This document shows positions 46,687-55,397 of a stretch of 64,000 bases of DNA, in pieces. Position 1 is the stretch's first letter. Every line of letters begins with the position of its first letter. A program made the translations under genes and the position numbers. This DNA comes from Gilvimarinus algae (GTDB lineage: Bacteria > Pseudomonadota > Gammaproteobacteria > Pseudomonadales > Cellvibrionaceae): assembly GCF_030518215.1 (NCBI RefSeq), contig NZ_JAULRT010000035.1, positions 492,833 through 556,832 on the forward strand, given 5' to 3'. Under the pieces are notes generated by a model. It did not search any database, was not told where the DNA came from, and was given only the letters and a program-made list of their open reading frames with translations.

Positions 46687-47262
46687 GTGAAAGTACTGCC
46701 TGAGGACCCGGTAAAAAGGCTCAGCGTAAAGCTGGCGATCACTTCATTTGGGTTTTTGCTTTTTGCCCTGTTCGTGATGCCGCCACTTTACGTTGCCTTT
46801 TGCGAGATTACCGGGCTCAACGGCAAAACTGGTGACAAGTACGAAGCGGTAGATGCGGTCGTCGATACCAGCCGCGAGATTAAAGTGCAGTTTGTCGCCA
46901 CCAACAATGAGGGAATGCCCTGGCAGTTTGGCCCCGAGGTGAAAACACTGATTGTGCACCCGGGTGAGCAGACACGGATCAATTACCTGGCAAAAAACCC
47001 AACAGGTAATGACATGATCGGCCAGGCCATTCCATCGTTGATTCCGTACAAGGCGGCCAGTTACTTTCACAAAACCGAGTGTTTTTGTTTTAACCAGCAG
47101 GCTCTGCTGGCCGGAGAAGAGGCGGTGTTGCCGATGTTTTTTATCATCGATCAGGACCTGCCCGAACACATCAAGAGTATTACTCTGAGCTATACCATCT
47201 TTGATGTGACCGACCGATTCAGCAGGGAAGAGTTGTTAAGCATGGTCGATACCGGCCAGTAA
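46687..47262 (+). CDS. ctaG: cytochrome oxidase CuB assembly protein CtaG/Cox11
   Basis: 191 residues from a GTG at 46687. One N-terminal membrane helix (about 16-38) is followed by the periplasmic Cox11 domain. The copper-binding CFCF motif is at Cys132 and Cys134, in KTECFCFNQQALLAGEEAVLP. It delivers copper to the CuB site of subunit I. Thirteen nt after coxA, before coxC, as in the standard cluster. Confidence 0.93.
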   Translation: MKVLPEDPVKRLSVKLAITSFGFLLFALFVMPPLYVAFCEITGLNGKTGDKYEAVDAVVDTSREIKVQFVATNNEGMPWQFGPEVKTLIVHPGEQTRINYLAKNPTGNDMIGQAIPSLIPYKAASYFHKTECFCFNQQALLAGEEAVLPMFFIIDQDLPEHIKSITLSYTIFDVTDRFSREELLSMVDTGQ

Positions 47263-47305
47263 CATTAACCGCAGAACAATAACATTTTGCGCGGGGAGTA
47301 GAATT

Positions 47306-48220
47306 ATGAGTGGAGGAACCTACTACGTACCGGAACAGAGCAGGCTACCCATTTGGGCCAGCTTTGGTTTGTTCTTAACGGTATTTGGTGCGGCCAACTG
47401 GATTAATGGCAGTTCGGCGGGCCCCTGGCTGTTTTTTGCCGGCGGGCTGACGTTTGCCGCTGTGCTTTGGAACTGGTTCAGCATTGTCATCAGCGAGAAT
47501 ATGGCGGGGCTCAACAGCCCTCAGCTAAAACACTCATACGTCATTGGTATGGGCTGGTTTATTTTCTCTGAGGTCATGTTTTTTGCGGCCTTTTTCGGCG
47601 CGCTCTTTTACATCCGCACACTGGCGTTGCCCTGGCTGGCCGGTGAGGGTGACGGTGGCGCGAGCAGTGAATTGCTGTGGCCCGGGTTTGAGGCCCAGTG
47701 GCCGCTGATGACCACGCCCGATATGGCGGTCAACGGTGAAGAGGCTTTGCGCAAGGGTCCAGAGCAGAGCATGAGCTGGCCCGGCTTTGGCGCCTTGCTT
47801 GGTTGGCTCCCCTTCTGGAATACCGTGATTCTGTTGTCTTCCAGTGTCACCGTACACTTTGCTCACACAGCGATTAAGAACAACAACCGCAAGCAGTTCA
47901 ATATCATGCTGGGTGTGACGGTGCTGCTGGGCTTTATCTTCCTGATCCTGCAGGCCGAGGAGTACATCCACGCCTATCAAGAGTTGGGGCTGACACTGGA
48001 GTCAGGCATCTACGGCTCGACCTTCTTTATGCTGACCGGTTTCCACGGTGCACACGTCACTATGGGCACCGTCATGTTGCTGATTATGTGGTTGCGTTCA
48101 GTACTCAAAGGCCACTTCAAGCCCGATGACAATTTTGGCTTTGAAGCGGCCAGCTGGTACTGGCACTTCGTCGATGTTGTCTGGGTGGGTTTGTTCTTCG
48201 CCGTTTACGTCTTTGGTTGA
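47306..48220 (+). CDS. coxC: cytochrome c oxidase subunit III
   Basis: 304 residues with seven membrane helices. Signatures are WFIFSEVMFFAAFFGALFYIRTLALP with the conserved Glu, FLILQAEEYIHAY, FFMLTGFHGAHVTMGTVML and WYWHFVDVVWVGLFFAVYVFG. The subunit stabilises proton pumping and lipid access for O2. A 13-bp hairpin starts 7 nt after its stop and may end the coxB-coxC transcript. Confidence 0.95.
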   Translation: MSGGTYYVPEQSRLPIWASFGLFLTVFGAANWINGSSAGPWLFFAGGLTFAAVLWNWFSIVISENMAGLNSPQLKHSYVIGMGWFIFSEVMFFAAFFGALFYIRTLALPWLAGEGDGGASSELLWPGFEAQWPLMTTPDMAVNGEEALRKGPEQSMSWPGFGALLGWLPFWNTVILLSSSVTVHFAHTAIKNNNRKQFNIMLGVTVLLGFIFLILQAEEYIHAYQELGLTLESGIYGSTFFMLTGFHGAHVTMGTVMLLIMWLRSVLKGHFKPDDNFGFEAASWYWHFVDVVWVGLFFAVYVFG

Positions 48221-48226
48221 TACAAC

Positions 48227-48258
48227 CCCTGGGATCAGCGTAAGTGCTGGTCCCAGGG
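48227..48258. terminator. 13-bp hairpin after coxC, inside the DUF2909 gene end
   Basis: Stem 48227-48239/48246-48258 (CCCTGGGATCAGC against GCTGGTCCCAGGG, one T-G wobble) with loop GTAAGT. No T-run on either strand, so Rho-independent action is uncertain. It contains the stop and last codons of the minus-strand DUF2909 gene. Confidence 0.5.
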
Positions 48259-48462
48259 AGCGCTGTCGGTCAAAATGCCGCTGTAAAAGCCATAGCCGAC
48301 ACACAGCATCATCAGCACAGCGAGAGTGATGCGAATACCCAGCGCGTAGAGTGTGCGCTTGGATTGCGGCAACCCCGCATCGCGCAGCAGGTAGTTGAGC
48401 CCGGCCGTCAGGCTAAGGACAACGCCAATAAACAATACGAGAATGATAATTTTAAGCCACAT
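48235..48462 (-). CDS. DUF2909-type twin-helix membrane protein
   Basis: 75 residues from the ATG at 48462; GGAG is 6 nt upstream. Two hydrophobic helices (about 3-27, IIILVLFIGVVLSLTAGLNYLL, and about 42-62, LGIRITLAVLMMLCVGYGFY) are joined by a basic loop (RDAGLPQSKRTLY). It matches the small twin-TM proteins found inside cox clusters of Pseudomonas and relatives, usually in the opposite orientation, as here. Function unknown; oxidase assembly is suspected from context. Confidence 0.8.
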   Translation of the reverse strand: MWLKIIILVLFIGVVLSLTAGLNYLLRDAGLPQSKRTLYALGIRITLAVLMMLCVGYGFYSGILTDSAPWDQHLR

Positions 48463-48570
48463 AGACACTCCGCCGTAAAAAACCGCACCCTCGGGTGCCT
48501 TAAAACCCGATAGTAACCCAGAGCCCATAGGTTTGCCGAATACCGGGATCGCAGCAGAGGTAGCGACACT

Positions 48571-49323
48571 GTGAAACCCCACAAGCCCCTCTCACTGATG
48601 TGGACCCCCAACAAAACCATACTGGCACTGGCACTGGTATTTTTGCCATTGCTGCTGGCACTGGGGACCTGGCAACTGGGGCGCGCCGAACAGAAACGTT
48701 TGCTGGAAGCGCAAATGGAACAGCGCCAGTCCCGTGCACCTGTAGCGCTGGCGACGCTACAAACGCCCGAACCCTACACCCCGGTGATGGTGGAGGGTGA
48801 GTACGACAACCAGCATGTTTGGTTGCTGGATAACCGCCAGCGCGATGGCCGCCCGGGTTACGAAGTAGTGCAAGCGTTTATCCCCGAGAGCGGCAAGCGG
48901 GTGTTGATTAATCGCGGCTGGCTTGCTGCGGGGCCGCAGCGCAGTCAGCTGCCGGATGTGCCCAGAGTACAGGGGCACACCACGATATTTGCGGAAGTGG
49001 TCGAGGTGTCTGATCACCCTCTGCTCAGCGCGAGCAGCGAGCAACACAGCTGGCCGAGAATCATCACCCAAATAGAGCCGGCGGTGATGGCGGAGCAGAT
49101 AGGCGAGCCCTTAGCGGCGTTTTATCTGCGCCTCGATGCCTCCAGCAGCTCAGCTTTGCGCACGGGCTGGGCGCGCCTGAATATGAGCTCGGCCAAACAT
49201 TCGGGTTACGCCGCGCAGTGGTTTGCCATGGCCTTTGCCCTGGCGGTGCTTACGCTCTTTGCCAACAGCAACCTCGGCGAGGTGCTGCGGCAGAGAAGGG
49301 CAATGAAGGGTCGAGCCGAATAA
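48571..49323 (+). CDS. SURF1 family oxidase assembly protein
   Basis: 250 residues from a GTG at 48571; the ATG at 48598 is an alternative start giving MWTPNKT. Two membrane helices lie at the N- and C-terminal ends (TILALALVFLPLLLALGTWQLGRAEQKRLL and GYAAQWFAMAFALAVLTLFA). The SURF1 signatures are GTWQLGRAEQKRLL, VWLLDNRQRDGRPGYEVVQAF, and VLINRGWLAAGPQR. It helps insert heme a into subunit I. On the + strand after the reverse DUF2909 gene. Confidence 0.9.
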   Translation: MKPHKPLSLMWTPNKTILALALVFLPLLLALGTWQLGRAEQKRLLEAQMEQRQSRAPVALATLQTPEPYTPVMVEGEYDNQHVWLLDNRQRDGRPGYEVVQAFIPESGKRVLINRGWLAAGPQRSQLPDVPRVQGHTTIFAEVVEVSDHPLLSASSEQHSWPRIITQIEPAVMAEQIGEPLAAFYLRLDASSSSALRTGWARLNMSSAKHSGYAAQWFAMAFALAVLTLFANSNLGEVLRQRRAMKGRAE

Positions 49324-49343
49324 GAGACGTAGACGAGAAAGAC

Positions 49344-49961
49344 ATGACTGACGAACAAGTGCGAAAGAAACGCCGCGGCCAGATTCAGGCCATTTTATTG
49401 ATGCTGGTGGTGGCCCTGCCGATGCTGGCCGCCTATGTGATTTATCACACCGGTTGGGGGATGCCCACCGGTACGGTAAACAAAGGCGCACTGTTGGAAC
49501 CGGCGAGGCATTTACCCGACATCCAGCCGCGACTTGCCGATGACAGTGCGTGGGACATCAGTGCTGAGAAAAAGCGTTGGCGTTACGTCATTCCCGGCTT
49601 CAGCACCTGCGATGAGCAGTGCATGAAAAACCTCTACCTGACCCGTCAGGTGCACATTCGCCTGAACGATAAGGCCGATAGGGTAGAGCGTATTTATTTG
49701 CTGCAAGATGAAACACTGTCGCCGGAGCTGTCCGCGCACATCGAACAAGAGCACCCTTTGCTGCGTGTTATGCGCGTGCAAGCCAGCTCGCTGGACACGC
49801 TACTGGAGGACACAAATCTTTCAGGCGATGCGGTAGCGGCCGGGCGTTACTTTCTGATGGATCAGGACGGCTTCTTGATGATGGCCTACAGCCCGCAGCA
49901 TACCGGCGGTGAATTACTCAAGGATGTGAAAAAAATGTTGAAAACCTCCTACGAGGAATAG
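49344..49961 (+). CDS. cox-cluster membrane-anchored protein of unknown function
   Basis: 205 residues from the ATG at 49344. One N-terminal helix (IQAILLMLVVALPMLAAYVIYHTG, about 14-37) is followed by a periplasmic domain resembling a thioredoxin-like fold without CxxC: WRYVIPGFSTCDEQCMKNLYLTRQVHIRL carries Cys-x3-Cys (TCDEQC), then LLQDETLSPEL, and AGRYFLMDQDGFLMMAY. Similar hypothetical proteins occur between SURF1 and ctaA in Pseudomonas-type cox clusters. The CxxxC and SCO-like ending suggest a copper or redox role. That is inference. Confidence 0.7.
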   Translation: MTDEQVRKKRRGQIQAILLMLVVALPMLAAYVIYHTGWGMPTGTVNKGALLEPARHLPDIQPRLADDSAWDISAEKKRWRYVIPGFSTCDEQCMKNLYLTRQVHIRLNDKADRVERIYLLQDETLSPELSAHIEQEHPLLRVMRVQASSLDTLLEDTNLSGDAVAAGRYFLMDQDGFLMMAYSPQHTGGELLKDVKKMLKTSYEE

Positions 49962-49964
49962 GCC

Positions 49965-51017
49965 TTGAAGCAAGCAACGCGATTTACCTGGGGATTTCGT
50001 CTGGCTTTACTCGCCACGGCACTGGCATCGGTGGTGGTGGTTCTGGGCGCTTTTACCCGGCTGGTGGATGCCGGGCTCGGTTGTCCGGACTGGCCGGGCT
50101 GTTACGGCCACCTGACCTGGCCGACTACCGACGAGCACGTGGCGGCAGCTGAGGCGTTGTTTCCGGAAACGCCGGTAGAGCATGACAAAACCTGGCCGGA
50201 GATGGTGCACCGTCACTTTGCCGGGACCCTCGGTCTGCTGATACTGGGCATGACCATTGTCACCTGGCGCCGCGCTGCGAAAACCGCCGAGGTTCTGCCC
50301 AAGTGGCACACTCTGGGCTTACTGATCCTTGTCATCATTCAGGCCGCCTTTGGCATGTGGACGGTGACCCTCAAACTCTGGCCACAAATTGTCACGGCTC
50401 ATTTGTTGGGCGGCTTTGCGACCTTGAGCTTGCTGTGGTTGCTGGCCCAGCGCTTGGGGCCATGGCGGTGGCGGGTAGCGGACGTGGTGCGCCTGCACGC
50501 GCTGAAACCGCTGGTGCTTCTGGCACTTATACTGGTGATTTTACAAATCGCGCTGGGCGGTTGGACGAGCTCCAACTACGCCGCCCTCGCGTGTACGGAT
50601 TTTCCCACCTGCCACGGCGAGTGGTGGCCGGACATGGATGTAGCGCGGGGTTTTAACCTGGCGCAGACCATCGGCCCGAATTATCTGGGCGGCCTGCTCG
50701 AAGGCGATGCTCGCACGGCCATACACATGGCTCACCGTCTCGGCGCCCTGGTGGTGATCTTTACCTTGCTTCTACTGCTGCGCCGGTTGTTCACAATCGC
50801 TGCTGCGCGCACCATGGCCACCACCATCGCGGGCGTGCTGGCGCTGCAGGTCACCCTGGGGGTGACCAATGTCCTGGCCCACTTGCCCCTGGCGGTTGCC
50901 GTGGCCCACAACGCCGTCGGCGCTTTGCTGCTGCTGACACTGGTTACCTTGACGCACCGAGTCTATACGGCGCAAAGTAGCTCCCCTGAACCCACCGATA
51001 GCAACCATAACGGGTAG
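49965..51017 (+). CDS. ctaA: heme A synthase CtaA (Cox15-type)
   Basis: 350 residues from a TTG start at 49965, 3 nt after the previous stop. Eight membrane helices. Signature features: TRLVDAGLGCPDWPGCYGHL with the paired Cys in CPDWPGC, WPEMVHRHFAGTLGLLIL with His ligands, WTSSNYAALACTDFPTCHGEWWPDMD and AIHMAHRLGALVVIF. It oxidises the C8 methyl of heme O to heme A. Followed by ctaB, which makes the heme O. Confidence 0.95.
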   Translation: MKQATRFTWGFRLALLATALASVVVVLGAFTRLVDAGLGCPDWPGCYGHLTWPTTDEHVAAAEALFPETPVEHDKTWPEMVHRHFAGTLGLLILGMTIVTWRRAAKTAEVLPKWHTLGLLILVIIQAAFGMWTVTLKLWPQIVTAHLLGGFATLSLLWLLAQRLGPWRWRVADVVRLHALKPLVLLALILVILQIALGGWTSSNYAALACTDFPTCHGEWWPDMDVARGFNLAQTIGPNYLGGLLEGDARTAIHMAHRLGALVVIFTLLLLLRRLFTIAAARTMATTIAGVLALQVTLGVTNVLAHLPLAVAVAHNAVGALLLLTLVTLTHRVYTAQSSSPEPTDSNHNG

Positions 51018-51021
51018 TCTC

Positions 51022-51930
51022 ATGAATCAAACTCACGCCGCAACCCAAGCGCCCAGCTGGCGCGATTACTATGAGCTTACCAAGCCGCGTGTGGTCATGT
51101 TGATGATTCTCACCTCAGTAATCGGCATGTTATTGGCGGTACCGGGTATGGTGCCTGTAGATGTTTTGCTGATTGGCAATCTGGGTATTGCCCTGTGCGC
51201 CGGCTCGGCCGCGGCGGTAAATCACATCGTCGACCGCAGTGTGGATCAGAAGATGGCGCGCACACTCAACCGCCCGGTGGCTAAAGGGCGGGTGGAGCCC
51301 ATGCAGGCGCTGCTGTTTGCCCTGGTAATTGGTGTGTTGGGTATGACCTTGCTGGTGGTGTTTATCAACACCCTGACGGCAGTGCTGACGCTGGTGTCAC
51401 TGCTGGGTTACGCGCTGGTGTATACGCTGTTTCTCAAGCGAGCCACCCCGCAGAATATCGTCATTGGCGGCATTGCCGGCGCCGCGCCGCCGCTGCTCGG
51501 CTGGACGGCCGTTACCGGTAGCCTCGATGGTCACGCACTTTTGCTGGTATTGATTATCTTTGCCTGGACACCGCCGCATTTCTGGGCCCTGGCGGTCCAT
51601 CGCAAGGACGAGTACGCCAAAGCCGATATTCCCATGCTGCCGGTCACCCATGGCGAGCAGTACACCAAGCTGCATATCTTTCTCTACACCATCATTATGA
51701 TTCTGGTGACCTTGCTGCCGTTTATCACGGGTATGATGAGCTGGATTTATCTGATTGGCGCACTGGTGCTGGGCGCGGGCTTTCTCTACTGGTCGTTTAT
51801 GCTGATGGTCAGCAAGCGCGAAGGCATTGGCATGGACACCTTCAAGTACTCCATTGTCTACTTAATGGCACTGTTTGTGGTGATGCTGGCCGATCACTAC
51901 CTGCTGCCCACTCACCCCTTAGGTGTTTAA
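51022..51930 (+). CDS. ctaB: protoheme IX farnesyltransferase
   Basis: 302 residues with nine hydrophobic helices. UbiA/CyoE-type prenyltransferase: YYELTKPRVVMLMILTSVIGMLL, the Asp-rich NHIVDRSVDQKMARTLNRPVAKGRV, GGIAGAAPPLLGWTAVTGSL and FAWTPPHFWALAVHRKDEYAKADIPMLPV. It farnesylates heme B to heme O. Four nt after ctaA. The sco gene follows, its start overlapping or 4 nt after the stop. Confidence 0.96.
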   Translation: MNQTHAATQAPSWRDYYELTKPRVVMLMILTSVIGMLLAVPGMVPVDVLLIGNLGIALCAGSAAAVNHIVDRSVDQKMARTLNRPVAKGRVEPMQALLFALVIGVLGMTLLVVFINTLTAVLTLVSLLGYALVYTLFLKRATPQNIVIGGIAGAAPPLLGWTAVTGSLDGHALLLVLIIFAWTPPHFWALAVHRKDEYAKADIPMLPVTHGEQYTKLHIFLYTIIMILVTLLPFITGMMSWIYLIGALVLGAGFLYWSFMLMVSKREGIGMDTFKYSIVYLMALFVVMLADHYLLPTHPLGV

Positions 51931-51934
51931 CGAC

Positions 51935-52597
51935 ATGAGCCACTCAAGCGAAGCGCAACAGACCCGCAAGGGTATTCGTCGCACGGTGTTTTTTTGCGTG
52001 GTGTTTATGACGCTGGCGATTGCACTGGTGGTCAATAAGCTGCTCACGCCCAGAGTCATGACGCAGGAGGAGCTGCGTCTCAACGGCGCCATTGTCTTCG
52101 ACAAGCCGCGGCGCTTTGACGACTTTGAATTGCTCGATCAAAACGGACAGCCCTTCACCCGAGAAGACTTTAAAGGGCATTGGTCTTTGCTGTTTTTCGG
52201 TTTTACCCACTGCCCCGACATTTGCCCCACCACCATGGCGGACCTTGCGCGACTGCATCAGGCGCTGCCCGATACCATCGCCAAGGAAACCGAGGTGATG
52301 CTGGTAAGCCTTGACCCGGCGCGCGATACGCCCGAGCTGTTGAACGATTACGTCAGCTACTTTAACCCCGACTTTACCGGGGTGACCGGCGACTTCCTCG
52401 CGATCCGCCGCTTTGCCAACCAGGTCAACGTGGCTTTTACCAAAGTCACTCAGGGTGACGACTACACCGTGGACCACTCCGGCAACATCGTTATCATTAA
52501 CCCGCGCGGTGATTACCACGGCTTTTTCAAGCCACCGTTTGAGTTGGCCAGGCTGAAAACCACCTTCAGCTCCATCCACGAGAGTTTTGACGGCTAA
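51935..52597 (+). CDS. SCO1/SenC copper chaperone
   Basis: 220 residues from the ATG at 51935; an in-frame GTG at 51923 would overlap ctaB. An N-terminal membrane helix (about 14-34) anchors a thioredoxin-like domain facing the periplasm. Copper ligands are Cys93 and Cys97 (HCPDICPT) and His181 (YTVDHSGN). It delivers copper to the CuA site of CoxB. Last gene of the cox cluster. Confidence 0.93.
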   Translation: MSHSSEAQQTRKGIRRTVFFCVVFMTLAIALVVNKLLTPRVMTQEELRLNGAIVFDKPRRFDDFELLDQNGQPFTREDFKGHWSLLFFGFTHCPDICPTTMADLARLHQALPDTIAKETEVMLVSLDPARDTPELLNDYVSYFNPDFTGVTGDFLAIRRFANQVNVAFTKVTQGDDYTVDHSGNIVIINPRGDYHGFFKPPFELARLKTTFSSIHESFDG

Positions 52598-52732
52598 CTT
52601 CGGCAATTGCGGCTAAGGGTTCCAGCTCTTTGCCGCCAGTTCCGGATAAAGCCTTAACCAAATCTTTTTCATATAGTAAAGTGCTTGCTCTTATAAAAAT
52701 GCGCCCCGCGCCGAACCAATGAGCCGCACCCT

Positions 52733-55120
52733 ATGATTTACCTGCCCGCGACCATCAGAACTCTTCTCCTGACAATGATCCTTTGGCCTTTCGGCGTCAC
52801 TCGGGCGGCGGAGCCACTGAGCCTCTGGTTTGATCAGCCGGTGTCCGATTGGGAGCGCGAGGCCCTGCCCATCGGTAATGGCGCTCAGGGCGCGGTGATC
52901 TTTGGCGGTGTCGAGCGCGAGCGTATTCAACTGAACGAGAAAACCCTCTGGGAGGGCGGTCCTGGGTCCAAGGGCGGCTACACCTTTGGCTGGCCCGAAG
53001 AGGGCAATCAGCACGCGGCCCTGGCCAAAGTGCAAAAAACACTCGAGGAGCAGGGCAGCATGACGCCCGAGGCGGCGGCCGAACTCATGGGCCGTGAGCA
53101 TCCCGGTTACGGTAATTATCAGAATTTTGGCTATATCGATCTGGCCCTAGCCGCAAAAGGCGAAGTAAGCGCTTACCAGCGAGTGCTGGACCTGAAAACG
53201 GGTATTCTGACCATCCGCTATCGGCAAGGTGAAGTCGACTACACCCGCGAATATTTCTATAGCTACCCGGATCAGGTGCTAGTCGGTCAGTTCAGTGCCA
53301 GTCAGCCCGGTGCCTTTTCGCTGAAGGCGAGCTTTGCTATCCCGGACAACCGCAGCCGCGAGGACTCTGTAGCAGGCAACAGCCTGCGGGTCAGTGGTGC
53401 TTTGGCGCAAAACGGCCTGGTGTACGAGGGTTGGCTGGCGCTTGAGGCCAGAGGTGGCGAGGTCCGCTCAGCCCTTGAGGGTAAAAGGGGTTACTTGCAG
53501 GTCGATAAGGCCGATAGCGTAACGCTGATTTTTAGCGCAGCAACCAACTACGCCCAGCGCTACCCAGACTATCGCGGGGGCGAGCCAGCCGCGCTGGCAA
53601 AAGCCCGGGTACAGGCGGCGAAGGCGCGCCAAGTGGAGCGACTGCGCGAACGTCATCTGGCGGACTATCAAACGCTGATGGGCCGCGTTGAACTGGACAT
53701 CGGCCAGCGTACCTATGACCTCCCCACCGCCGAGTTGCTTGCCCGCTATGGCAGTGGCAATACAACGCTCGATAGAACGCTGGAGGCGCTCTATTTCCAG
53801 TACGGTCGCTACCTGTTGATCGCCTCCTCGCGGGCGGGCTCGCTGCCAGCGAACCTCCAGGGCGTGTGGAACCACTCAAATACCCCGCCCTGGAACGCCG
53901 ATTATCACGTTAACATCAACCTGCAGATGAATTACTGGCCGGCGCTGGTGACCAATCTGGCGGAAACCACCTTGCCGTTTTACGAGTTTGTCGAGTCGTT
54001 GGTCGAGCCCGGCCGCCTGTCGGCGCAGAAGCTGGTGGGTGCGCGCGGTTGGACGCTGTTTCTCAACACCAACATCTACGGTTTTACCGGTGTTATCGCC
54101 TGGCCCACCGCTTTTTGGCAGCCGGAGTCGGCCGCCTGGCTGATGCAGCATTACTACGAGCACTACCTGTTCACTCAGGACGAGCGCTTTCTGCGCGAAC
54201 GCGCCTACCCCATTATGAAAGAAGCGGCCCGCTTCTGGCTGGACGCGCTGGTGACCGATCCACGCGATGGCAAGCTGGTGGTCAGCCCCAGCTACAGCCC
54301 AGAGCACGGCGACTTTACCGTGGCGGCGGCCATGAGCCAGCAGATTGTTACCGAGCTGTTCACCAACACTCTGGAGGCCGCGCGTACTCTCAAACTGGAT
54401 ACCGCGTTTACCAAAGAGCTGGCCGCTGCTTTGGCCAAGCTGGACGATGGCCTGCGGATTGGCCAGTGGGGTCAGCTGCAGGAATGGAAAGAAGACCGCG
54501 ACGACAAAGCCAGCCAGCACCGTCACGTCTCGCATCTTTACGCCCTGCACCCTGGCCGGGTGATCACCCCGGCGGCGACCCCTGAGCTGGCCGAGGCCGC
54601 GAGTGTCAGCCTCAACGCCCGCGGCGATGGCGGCACCGGCTGGTCTCAGGCCTGGAAGATCAATTTCTGGGCGCGCTTGGCGGACGGCGATCGCGCGCAC
54701 AAAGTCTTGGGCGAGCAGTTCAGGCGCAGCACCTTGCCCAACCTCTGGGATAACCATCCGCCCTTTCAAATTGACGGCAATTTTGGCGCCACGGCGGGGG
54801 TAGCAGAAATGCTCCTGCAAAGCCACGACCTGCGCCTGAATCTGCTGCCGGCGTTGCCCGGCGCCTGGCAGTCGGGCTCAGTGCGGGGCTTGCGCGCGCG
54901 CGGCGATGTGACCGTCGACCTCGCCTGGCACAATGGCAAACTGACCGAGGCCCTGCTCAAGCCGCAGCGCAGCGGCGAGCTGACACTGATTGGGCGTCAT
55001 TACCGGGTGGTGCATGGCACTACCGGTAAGCTGATCACTGCTAAGCCGACCGAAGCGCAAGGGTTGAGCTTCCCCGTCGAGGCCGGCGAACGCTACCGGG
55101 TTACGCTCGCCACCCCCTGA
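52733..55120 (+). CDS. GH95 family alpha-L-fucosidase (or alpha-L-galactosidase)
   Basis: 795 residues with a signal peptide (about 1-25, ending RAA). GH95 features: [20 protein letters not shown] near the start, [33 protein letters not shown] with the catalytic Asn pair, [13 protein letters not shown], and [22 protein letters not shown] with the catalytic Asp. The acid Glu is probably in [10 protein letters not shown]. It removes terminal fucose from xyloglucan or fucosylated glycans. A fucosidase and a galactosidase cannot be told apart here. The TonB-dependent receptor gene follows 277 nt downstream. Confidence 0.92.
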   Translation: MIYLPATIRTLLLTMILWPFGVTRAAEPLSLWFDQPVSDWEREALPIGNGAQGAVIFGGVERERIQLNEKTLWEGGPGSKGGYTFGWPEEGNQHAALAKVQKTLEEQGSMTPEAAAELMGREHPGYGNYQNFGYIDLALAAKGEVSAYQRVLDLKTGILTIRYRQGEVDYTREYFYSYPDQVLVGQFSASQPGAFSLKASFAIPDNRSREDSVAGNSLRVSGALAQNGLVYEGWLALEARGGEVRSALEGKRGYLQVDKADSVTLIFSAATNYAQRYPDYRGGEPAALAKARVQAAKARQVERLRERHLADYQTLMGRVELDIGQRTYDLPTAELLARYGSGNTTLDRTLEALYFQYGRYLLIASSRAGSLPANLQGVWNHSNTPPWNADYHVNINLQMNYWPALVTNLAETTLPFYEFVESLVEPGRLSAQKLVGARGWTLFLNTNIYGFTGVIAWPTAFWQPESAAWLMQHYYEHYLFTQDERFLRERAYPIMKEAARFWLDALVTDPRDGKLVVSPSYSPEHGDFTVAAAMSQQIVTELFTNTLEAARTLKLDTAFTKELAAALAKLDDGLRIGQWGQLQEWKEDRDDKASQHRHVSHLYALHPGRVITPAATPELAEAASVSLNARGDGGTGWSQAWKINFWARLADGDRAHKVLGEQFRRSTLPNLWDNHPPFQIDGNFGATAGVAEMLLQSHDLRLNLLPALPGAWQSGSVRGLRARGDVTVDLAWHNGKLTEALLKPQRSGELTLIGRHYRVVHGTTGKLITAKPTEAQGLSFPVEAGERYRVTLATP

Positions 55121-55145
55121 GCCTCGCCCGCTGCACACCCACTGA

Positions 55146-55170
55146 GGGAGCCTCTGGCTCCCGCTTCCTT
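55146..55170 (+). terminator. hairpin after the GH95 gene
   Basis: Perfect 7-bp stem GGGAGCC/GGCTCCC with TCT loop, followed by GCTTCCTT. It lies 25 nt after the GH95 stop. Moderate T content gives moderate confidence. It suggests the GH95 gene and the receptor are separately transcribed. Confidence 0.6.
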
Positions 55171-55230
55171 ATATCGCTCGATCTCGTTATCTATTTTTTA
55201 CATAAGAAAACATTTGCGCCAATAAAATAA

Positions 55231-55259
55231 TTGAGGTATAACTGGCGATTAGATTTATA
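55231..55259 (+). promoter_or_regulatory. possible sigma70 promoter for the TonB-dependent receptor
   Basis: TTGAGG, a 17-nt spacer and TTTATA, followed by an AT-rich initiation region about 140 nt before the receptor start. The long leader could carry regulation. -35 matches 4 of 6, -10 about 4 of 6. Low confidence. Confidence 0.3.
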
Positions 55260-55397
55260 TAAGAAATAGTTTTTCTATGTGAATGGTGCACTTCGCGCCG
55301 CCGTGAGTAAAAGGCCCATCCGCCCAGCCCGTTTGCCCGCAGTAAGTGCCGGGTGGTGATGCCGCATCATTAAGATAATAAGAGAGAGGAGTACATT

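Noticed and set aside
53876..54826. 316-codon minus-strand ORF opposite GH95
   Set aside because: Shadow of the GH95 catalytic region.
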